Below, one piece after another: positions 8,497 to 15,403 of a stretch of DNA of 17,479 bases (its first letter is position 1; every line of letters begins with the position of its first letter). The DNA is from Fragilaria crotonensis (Eukaryota; Bacillariophyta; Fragilariophyceae; Fragilariales; Fragilariaceae), in NCBI GenBank assembly GCA_022925895.1, contig JAKSYS010000856.1, positions 1 through 17,479 on the forward strand. The letters are read 5' to 3'. The notes beneath the pieces were generated by a model. It searched no databases. It saw only the letters and a list, made by a program, of their open reading frames with translations, and was not told the origin of the DNA. A program made the translations under genes and the position numbers.

Positions 8497-9185
8497 CGGA
8501 AACAATATTTATATATTACTGGAATGAAAGAGAGTGCACGTGAGTTGAAGCGTTGATGCGATTGGTCTCGACGAATCAGATCAACTCCGTCAGACGACCG
8601 GTAGCACTACTACAGGATGGTATGCAACACAATGAACCACTCTTATTCTCGAGTCGTCCGTGCACGCGAGACGAAACGTTTATACGACAATGAGGAGGTC
8701 GTGAATCGCCACTGTTTGCGTTCTCACAACCTCGTAGTTCTCAAAATATATTATAAATCTTAATGCACAATGCACAATTAAGAGGAATACACTACTATAC
8801 TACTACTAAAAGAGAACAGAGAGTACGAGTCAAGGGCAGATTCATTTCACAAAAATGATCCGGAACATATTTGAATCGTACTGGTTCATGAGTACGGCAG
8901 CGCTCCGTACACTTCAAGTCTATCTGGACATCGTACTGTGTATAATTGCTACTAGCATGGTAGCAGAGTATGCGTGTCCAGTCTCCCACGTCGGAATGAC
9001 TCGCAAAACCGCAAGGTCAATGCACACAAATGCGCAAATCCATTCGTTTGGCAGGCAGATGGCATTGTCAGTGTGATCTGCCTCTGAAACAGGTCATTCC
9101 GTAAGCCGATGCGTACATCTCATTTTTTTGTTCCTGTACGTCGAGCTCCATTCGCCATGCACGATAGTTTCGATTGAACATGGAT
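8497..9185 (-). promoter_or_regulatory. 5' flank of copy B with TATA-like tract and G-box
   Basis: It aligns with 1888..2540 upstream of copy A. The minus strand carries TAATATATAAA at 8508-8518, only 11 nt before the ATG, a TTGTTTC immediately before the start codon as in A and C, and CACGTG at 8537-8542. The TATA-to-ATG distance is shorter than usual for TATA-driven transcription, so the tract may act otherwise or initiation may lie further downstream. Confidence 0.4.
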
Positions 9186-9209
9186 TTGTTTGTTTGTGAG
9201 GAGAATTTT

Positions 9210-9525
9210 CTGGTTAGACCCGACGATGATAACGGACAATTTCGATAACATTATTCACAATAAATTCAAATGGTTGTTTTACATCTTTGAATGTGTACGC
9301 AAACAAAATGATTGCAGCATGTCAGCTTTTTGGATGGATGGGATCGCCATGCCGACTCGAAGGCGTCCTCGTCAAAGGACTTAGAGCAGTGTGGTGGAAT
9401 TGAAAGCCCAGGGACGTATTGCGATTTGGTTATGCAAAGCTTGGTCATTACAGGTGACAGCCAACTCTGGAAGAGGAACAGATCACGCCTGATGTGCGAG
9501 GCAGGAAAAGGAAACTACCGTTAAA
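9210..9525 (+). pseudogene. Degenerate cation-channel-like remnant (B side)
   Basis: This is the duplicate of about 2835-3185. It reads TDNFDNIIHNKFKWLFYIFECV, then in another frame SFLDGWDRHADSKASSSKD, then GDSQLWKRNRSRLM. Relative to the A side, about 290 bp upstream (2545-2834) are absent and about 40 bp around 3020-3065 are deleted. The same caution applies: short motifs, several frames, no functional gene. Confidence 0.35.
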
Positions 9526-9539
9526 TCGTAATGGGTGAC

Positions 9540-10170
9540 GCTGTCCACAAAAGTGAAATTCTTTATCAGTATCCAAAAAACAAAACAGCGCGTGGGACTT
9601 GTGGCCTTTTAATCTCATAAGTGAGCTGGGAAGTGGGAATCAGTCTTTAACATGGGGTTGAACGACGATGGTCATGCAAGCCGAAACACAGTTGGCCAAA
9701 GAATCTACCTACACTTGGGAAGGTTGCCACAACAGCAATCAACGCTCCATCTGTATAATGTTACACTGTATACTACCCATATCGGGTGATGGAGGTCCAA
9801 ACGTTCCGCTTTTCGTGATGAACTTCTAAGATTGTCTGTTTGAACGCTGTTCTCTCGACGGTGCATGGTTAAAATCACAATTAACTCGCCTTTCACAGCT
9901 GCGGAAAATGGTTCACCTTCTTCCACAAATTACCATGATCCTTTCGTGATACTTTTCATGATTGATCAGCTCGCAACACAGCGACCGATTTGTGAACAGT
10001 AGAGGAATGAGCACATGCTTTATTCTACTCCATTATCGTGTCCACAGCAATGGCATTGCAAGTTGGGTTCCAGAAAGCGTCGCAAAGATTGATATTTGTC
10101 AGATTTGAAACACAATATTGTAGGATTCTGTGTCCTGTCCATTGATCCTGCTAACATAACGGGTATGGCG
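9540..10170. other. Spacer with no supported gene
   Basis: Only short ORFs without motifs are present. About 36 nt at 9668-9705 resemble 4422-4460 (a GATGGTCATG..CGAAACACAGTTGGCCAA type stretch), suggesting an old shared repeat. Nothing else is recognised. Confidence 0.4.
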
Positions 10171-10175
10171 TTTTA

Positions 10176-10342
10176 CCAGATCGGAAAACTGCTTGACTTA
10201 CTGGTGACTTCATCGCAGTCAATGTTGACAGAAGTTATGCCGGAAGAGCAGAGAACCGATGGAATAGTCCCCGACATGTAATTGTTGGAAAAGGATACCT
10301 GCGACCGTAGGTCAGTCAAAAGCTCCCGATCACACTTGGAAT
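10176..10342 (-). pseudogene. Second, divergent LRR 3'-end remnant
   Basis: The minus strand reads IPSVIGSF, then after a frame change LTDLRSQVSFSNNYMSG, TIPSVLCSSGITS and VNIDCDEVTS. This matches the last LRR and the DCGEITC cap of the cluster's genes but is clearly more diverged (DCDEVT). No Cys-rich end follows; a GTAAGT occurs directly after VTS at about 10195-10200, so a lost exon boundary is possible. It is an older family member or a related LRR subfamily. Confidence 0.6.
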
Positions 10343-10453
10343 TCTGCCATTCACTCAGGTTCATGTGTGCATCCGTCGACCAGCAGCTCGAATCCGCGAC
10401 CGAATCTACGTATGCCTGTAGTTACCCCAGGGGTTGCCACGTGCCCTGATTGG

Positions 10454-10868
10454 TCATGTCACTTCATCAAGGGCATCACACGCCAACAATCCAATGGAAC
10501 TACTGGTGCGAAACTCAGAGAAGCTGGGCGAGCGCGCGGGGATGACGCGATTGACTGAGACGCTACTAGAGGTGAGCACAAGCGGAGAGTCACATGGGAC
10601 GTAAAACGGGGCGAACACTCCCTTGAGGGTGGTCAAAGGAAGTGTTGTTGTATCAGTCGAATCCCGACACAATGTCTGCCAACTCAGACGCAGGTTGATT
10701 GACAGTCGACAATACACAGAAGTCACTTGAGAGACCCAATGACGGCTGTGGGGCACAATCAACAAGAATTGATGCAGAGGGCTGTATAGAGACGATCATC
10801 ACATCAGCGCCAATCATCACTTCTATGATACTATGAATGTGTATACGACAAAACGACACAGGCGCCAT
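10454..10868 (-). pseudogene. Two overlapping unrecognised frames
   Basis: A 71-aa frame from ATG 10868 (MAPVSFCRIHIHSIIEVMIG) ends at SGFD. An overlapping frame continues from there as STDTTTLPLTTLKGVFAPFY to a stop at 10454. One frameshift would join them into roughly 140 residues. I recognise no domain. Chance cannot be ruled out. Confidence 0.2.
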
Positions 10869-11235
10869 TTGAATAGAGCAGTATGGTGTATGGTGCTCGT
10901 GGTATCCGGTAATGCTGATTATTGTGTGACAGTGACCTTAGATGATATTGAGATGATCTGTCTGTCACCCGTGAACACTGGCGTTCACTACAGTACCGGT
11001 ATCATACTTTTTATTATGACATACTAGTGGGTACATGTACCTCACATTTGATCGGAGTGTCTACTACAGGAAACTGGACGTACAGTACCCCCAACCTGGT
11101 CGTACTCCGTACCACTACTTTTACTGTTACTGTTTACTTTCAGTACTCAACCCTGGCGAAGCTCCGTAGTGAAAAAAATTCAGACAGTATTCATTTGATC
11201 CAGTACCCCAGAGTGGTCATACTCCGTAACAGACG

Positions 11236-11262
11236 GACGCACGCACGCACACACGCACACAA
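11236..11262. repeat. ACGC/CA microsatellite
   Basis: A short GGACGCACGCACGCACACACGC type run directly precedes the left end of the TA-flanked transposon. The spacer from 10869 to here otherwise holds TGTAC-rich DNA without a supported gene. Confidence 0.6.
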
Positions 11263-11275
11263 TTAATTTATAATA

Positions 11276-11299
11276 CCGTAGACCTCATAATAACTACAC
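11276..11299 (+). repeat. Left terminal inverted repeat
   Basis: Starts CCGTAGACC and ends AACTACAC. It is the exact reverse complement of 13229-13252 and is flanked outside by TA. Confidence 0.85.
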
Positions 11300-11495
11300 A
11301 CTACACAATAACTACACATAGACCCTCCGGCACATAAAGATACTACACAAAGCGGTTCTGCAGCCTCATATGTCTTACTACACAAAGCCGATAATATCGT
11401 ACCGGCATACATCATTCTACGAGGGCACTGATACATGTACCGGAACTGGAGCTTAGGCCGGACCTCAACAGACGAGTTAAAGGGCAATTACAGGA

Positions 11496-11721
11496 TAATT
11501 CTACAGTACAGTAGATGGTCCTCGTGTACTCCGAGCACTCGCCACATTCGCACAGTGCGGTCAGGATCCCTGGTCGGCCGACATGAGTGCATTTGAGGCG
11601 CATTTGGCGAAAATCGGGTCAACGCCATCGTACGGGAACTTGACAGCACTGGCGCTATGCAACTCCAAGCTGGATTTGCGTTGAACAGCCACTTCCCGCA
11701 ACCCCCCACAAATCGAGTTGG
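11496..11721 (+). other. Coding-like segment inside the TIR element
   Basis: One frame reads VDGPRVLRALATFAQCGQDP and on through SAFEAHLAKIGSTP to a stop near 11684; another frame then reads ELDSTGAMQLQAGFALNSHF to a stop at the retroelement insertion site. One frameshift would link them. I do not recognise the protein. It may be a leftover of the transposon's own gene, or a captured host fragment as in Pack-type elements. Confidence 0.2.
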
Positions 11722-11738
11722 ATTCTAACGAGAAATGA
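11722..11738 (+). repeat. 17-bp target-site duplication, left copy
   Basis: ATTCTAACGAGAAATGA is identical to 12983-12999, and the flanking bases differ on both sides. It brackets the retroelement exactly. The ATG within it is host sequence, so the apparent start of the retroelement frame at 11735 is not its real start. Confidence 0.85.
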
Positions 11739-12852
11739 CTCAGCTTCTACCAACATGGGTAAAAGGTCATCAAAGTACAAAAAATCCAAGCAAGGATGTC
11801 ATCCGAAACAACCGCGCGGACGAACTAGCTACCGAATATCGCAATGGTACCACAAGACGACAGTCCAGAGAAATCACGGTCCATATTCCAGAGTCGAGAG
11901 TCTCCATTTGGATTCAAGGCATTCAGCAAGTAGGACAGGTGGAGGAGTGTATCCGCTTCCACATCAACGGCTATCATTTGCGTCAACATTTACAAGCTCG
12001 TCACAAGTGGACCGACGACGAGTGGAATACGATTGATATTCAACTACTGAGCCAGTTCTGCCGGTCGCTGACCCCATCTAAGCACACTGCACAAGTCAAG
12101 TTCATGAACAACCAGAGACACACTGGACTACGGAGGTACCAAGTGGCGAAGATAAAAGACCCAACCATGAGATTGTGTCCATGCTGTTTTCGGGTGGAGG
12201 AAGATGACGACCACGTTCTCCAATGTATTGAAAATCCAGGACGAGACAGCCCTTGGTCTGTTTAGACGAGCGATAGACACTGCGAGTCTGCTCCCACCCG
12301 TCAAGGCGCTCAAGCATATGTTGTTAAACTGGCTGGAAAACAAGGACCAGCATTTGGATATGACGGAGTATCCGAGTCTCCATCAATCTTCGATCGTGAA
12401 GGCGGTGGCACAACAGTCACGGATTGGATGGTCTGCAGCCATGCGAGGGTTCTTCACAGTCGAGTGGCGATACCTAGCATCCCTACCAGCAGGTGATACG
12501 GAGGAAATAATCCAGGCAAAGGGTCTCCAGACTATGCGGAAAATCATTCGAGCAACCCACGAATTCAGTATGTCGATGTGGAAAGCACGGAACCAAAAAC
12601 TACATGGCCATGACTCGCAGGGTATGCGAGGATTGCGTTGTCCAGAATTATTTGAGATCACTCATCTTCACAACCATCCTGAACTCGTAGCGCGGGCGAC
12701 CGACATTCTGTGAACGTCCACTGGGAGATTTACTTCGTGCAAGTCATTCAGTAAGGAGGAGGTGGTTACTGTACATGCGAAACGCTCGAGCACGGTACGA
12801 ACACGACGGTAAAACCCAAACTGCGATTACGGAATTCTTCAAGAGACTATAA
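11739..12852 (+). pseudogene. C-terminal part of a LINE polyprotein: RNase H end, zinc knuckle, PIP-box tail
   Basis: The product is the end of a reverse-transcriptase polyprotein; endonuclease and RT domains are lost by 5' truncation. Frame 1 (11739-12265) starts within RNase H at LPTWVKGHQ and runs to NNRADELATE, preserving the flexible-loop His and the last catalytic Asp. It then has a tract typical of RT C-termini and a zinc knuckle, CPCC with HVLQC twelve residues on (about 12174-12228). A frame change near 12235-12250 leads to the second frame (to 12713), with SRIGWSAAMRGFFTVEW and MWKARNQKLHGHD. A second frame change near 12700 leads to a third (to TAA 12850-12852): ERPLGDLLRASHSVRRRWLL, ending QTAITEFFKRL. 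The three frames are co-linear and protein-like throughout, so two small indels have disabled it since insertion or in its source copy. It is not translated from 11735; that ATG belongs to the target site. Confidence 0.8.
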
Positions 12853-12881
12853 TCGTGGAACATTTTAGTAAGGGGCCGCGA

Positions 12882-12899
12882 CACTGTACTAGTACAGTG
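12882..12899. repeat. 18-nt perfect palindrome in the LINE 3' UTR
   Basis: CACTGTACTAGTACAGTG is its own reverse complement. It lies between the polyprotein stop and the AT-rich tail. It might form an RNA hairpin recognised by the element's reverse transcriptase, or be a chance TGTAC palindrome of the kind common in this genome. Confidence 0.7.
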
Positions 12900-12982
12900 A
12901 CGCCACTCCGGGGTACACACTTCAATCTTGACAAAGGTTGGAGACGGTGCTAACCCAATAATTAGTTTATATTTATTTATTT

Positions 12983-12999
12983 ATTCTAACGAGAAATGA
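12983..12999 (+). repeat. 17-bp target-site duplication, right copy
   Basis: Identical to 11722-11738 and directly follows the retroelement's TTTA tail. Confidence 0.85.
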
Positions 13000-13228
13000 A
13001 ACCGTCTGAACCGCAGTCAACGGCAAATAACCGCCAGTCGAATTTCATAAGCACGTGTTGTTTGTATAGTATACTTTTTCATGGAGTCGATTTATTTAGC
13101 CAGCTCGATCGGCTCGATTTTATTTTTTAAAGAAACCCGGATTTTCAGGATTTTTGACCACTCGACAATAACTACACAAAGCGTTTCCTGAACCTCATAA
13201 AGATTTACTACACATGGGCCAAAATTAC

Positions 13229-13252
13229 GTGTAGTTATTATGAGGTCTACGG
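13229..13252 (-). repeat. Right terminal inverted repeat
   Basis: Reads GTGTAGTTATTATGAGG and ends CTACGG on the plus strand. It is the exact reverse complement of 11276-11299 and is followed by TA. Confidence 0.85.
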
Positions 13253-13254
13253 TA

Positions 13255-14122
13255 TAGTAGGATATATGTACTCTGTACTCTGGACTCTGGAGTTGTCTAC
13301 GAGCAATTAGATCGGTACAAGTACAGTAGTCGACTCTCATTCTTAGTGATTAAACCTGCCCTGATGATTCCCTCCGCCGCCTGGATGCTGAAAAACTGAA
13401 GTATATGCTCCAACACCATTCAGGGCCACATCTACTCGCCGTCGTAACCAGGACAACGTCGTTTATAAAAGAGACCACGCTGATGAGAATGTCGGACCCA
13501 AGACTACTGATGGCATGACGGCTTCGAAGTAGTAGTAGAACCACCATCCATCGGGATACTACAATTGTATGTATTGGGAGAAACACTGCCCACACCGCCA
13601 CACAGAGGAGGAGACGTTGATACACGACAAAGTGGCAAACCGTGATATTCAATACGTGTATTCAATGAACATGGAAACCAAGATGTTGATCGGCACACAC
13701 GTCTTATTATTACACAATGATGCAAGTGGTGCACAGAGAGTCGTGCAAATGAGGACAGGAGGAAAAACAACTGCCACAGTTCATTCATGGACGCATGACA
13801 CGATCACACAGACGCGTTTGATACAAACAACTCGCTTGATGTGACTCCCCCCCCAAAAAAAGTCGAAAAATTCCAGTATACGCAACTGTCCTTGCACCCA
13901 TTCCTGAAAATGACACAATCGACACTCTCCTTTGTGGTATGTTGAAGCAGTCAATTTGCCTTCATCATCTAATAGACAGAGTGTTATCGGAGTCCACCAT
14001 TTTGGAAAATAAATTCCAAAACACACACCAGCAGTCACTGAAGTTGAGGCAGCATTTAGAGTGCGATATCCAATTGGAATGTGGAAGCACTCCATTCTAC
14101 AAGTTGATGGTTGCAAACGACA
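13255..14122. other. Spacer with two weak, mutually exclusive ORFs
   Basis: A plus ORF of 91 codons starts at ATG 13569 (MYWEKHCPHRHTEE...) and ends at 13844. A minus ORF with ATG 14095 (MECFHIPIGYRTLNAAS...) ends at 13781. They overlap at 13781-13844. Neither shows a domain I recognise, and neither has a paralogue in the window. A C8A7 homopolymer run lies at 13847-13861 inside the minus ORF, a likely place for indel error. I would not call either one a gene. Confidence 0.3.
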
Positions 14123-14704
14123 ACTGAAACACCAAAGAGGAATAGAAAACTCAAGCTCTTACCCTTGTTGCTCATGCTCTTACGAAATGCAGGAGGGGGA
14201 GGAGTCTCTCTCGTTTCTTCCTTCCTGGCATGATTCATAATGTGAGAGCGTGGCAACGCTACATAACGTCTCAAGACAATGGAAACTGCAGAGATTCATC
14301 AACACCTGTACCAATACCGACACGATAGGAACCAATTCTGATCCTGAGGAAAAACAAAAGAAGCATCTCGGTCATAACATTTTAGCTAAGGACAACGACA
14401 ACGATCCAAGTGGAAGGGCCGTGGCTTGTGAGGAGGCGATTGATTGGCTTTACAACCTGTGAAGTGAGAGGAATTTTTTTCCAACTCAATGGAATCAACA
14501 AGAGTAAATGGCTTTAAATTGGAAGCATGTCTGCCTGTCCCTTTTAAAATGATCCGCGGTTGTCAACGACCACACCGTTGATTTGTGTATGGTGCCATGC
14601 GTTAACGATACTACTACGCTTTGCGGAGAATCCAGGAATCCCAACATTGCATTGATCAAGATATACAACGATCACCTCGGGATCTAGGAAACTAATCCGA
14701 CTTT
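14123..14704. repeat. Duplicated intergenic block, second copy
   Basis: Aligns with 3433..3990. Here an extra segment of about 40 bp (14350-14395, around AACAAAAGAAGCATCTCGG) is present, and the small ORF seen at 3582..3779 is broken and lacks its ATG. Confidence 0.65.
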
Positions 14705-15220
14705 GTATCCTGGCAGTGACCCCAACAAAATGTTCCCACCGATAACAGTGCAATCATTTCAGTGACTCTTCAACCCAGTTTGTGAGCGGAATCCAAATAC
14801 GTGTAAGAGCCACAAACGCAATTGGGCACCGCCTTCCGGAACAAGAAGGAGTTATTGAACCATAGTGAAAAGAGACAGCATGGAAGTATACAGCCAGCCA
14901 ACTTCTGAGCGTATGGATCCGCACTCAAAGTGAGCCTAGAGTGCAATACCAACACGCTGAAAGGCCAACAACAATGTTGAATGTTCGAGACTGAAAGGTC
15001 AACCTCAAAGTCAAATGCAATCCAGACAGATGTCAAGCTAAATAGTTAGGGGACAACCAGCACGATCTTTAATCAAAGGTCGAGATTGCTAACGTCCGAG
15101 TATCGTCGTGGACAACCTTGATGCATTTACTGGCCGGCATGACACGATATATTCTACATTCTACTACAGGTACATCCTCGTACTCGGATTGCTGCAAATA
15201 GTATTCAGCACCCAGAACGC
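14705..15220. other. Spacer with no supported gene
   Basis: Only short ORFs without motifs are present on either strand. I see nothing convincing between the duplicated block and the 3' flank of copy C. Confidence 0.4.
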
Positions 15221-15224
15221 ATCC

Positions 15225-15403
15225 CCCATATTTCTCTCTCAACTCTCTCCACACAAACACGAATCCCAGCCGCCGCCAAAATTCATCCGACTGATCCCAC
15301 CATTCACTGCTTCTGATCCCTCACACGAAACTCGAATATCCGCAAACACGACCCGTATCCTGTGCCTTTTTCCTTGCTGCCTTCATCCATTCATTCTTTC
15401 ACT
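15225..15403 (-). other. 3' flank of LRR copy C
   Basis: Post-stop DNA closely matching 6440..6637 after copy B and partly 80..177 after copy A. It is a probable 3' UTR retained by duplication. Confidence 0.6.

Larger units (their letters stand above)
11739..12982 (+). mobile_element. 5'-truncated non-LTR retrotransposon (LINE)
   Basis: The insertion is 1244 bp, bounded by a perfect 17-bp target-site duplication and ending in an AT-rich TTTATATTTATTTATTTATT tail (about 12963-12982) in place of poly(A). It begins inside the RNase H domain, which is typical of abortive target-primed reverse transcription. No LTR is present. Coding remains occupy 11739-12852 and a 3' UTR of about 110 bp follows, containing an 18-nt perfect palindrome at 12882-12899. 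Confidence 0.85.
11276..13252. mobile_element. TIR DNA transposon (TA target), non-autonomous, hosting a nested retroelement
   Basis: The ends are perfect 24-bp inverted repeats beginning CCGTAGACCTCATAATAACT, at 11276-11299 and 13229-13252. Both are flanked by TA (11274-11275, 13253-13254), as expected for Tc1/mariner-superfamily insertion. Subterminal DNA carries a further pair of related 40-45 bp segments in direct orientation (about 11342-11383 and 13171-13214; TACACAAAGCG...CCTCATA...TTACTACACA) and several copies of ATAACTACAC. Removing the nested retroelement leaves an original element of about 716 bp. It is too short for a transposase and no DDE motif is visible, so it would be a MITE-like or internally deleted derivative. 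Superfamily assignment rests on the TA alone. Confidence 0.75.

Noticed and set aside
10195-10200. Intron donor GTAAGT after the divergent LRR remnant
   Set aside because: The surrounding frame is already broken and no acceptor with a matching Cys-rich exon was found nearby, so it is noted but not called.
11735-12265. A complete gene starting at ATG 11735
   Set aside because: The ATG lies in the 17-bp target-site duplication; the retroelement begins at 11739 in the middle of RNase H, so there is no real start.
13781-14095. Minus-strand 105-aa ORF as a gene
   Set aside because: No recognisable motif and no paralogue; it overlaps another weak ORF and spans a C8A7 homopolymer run.
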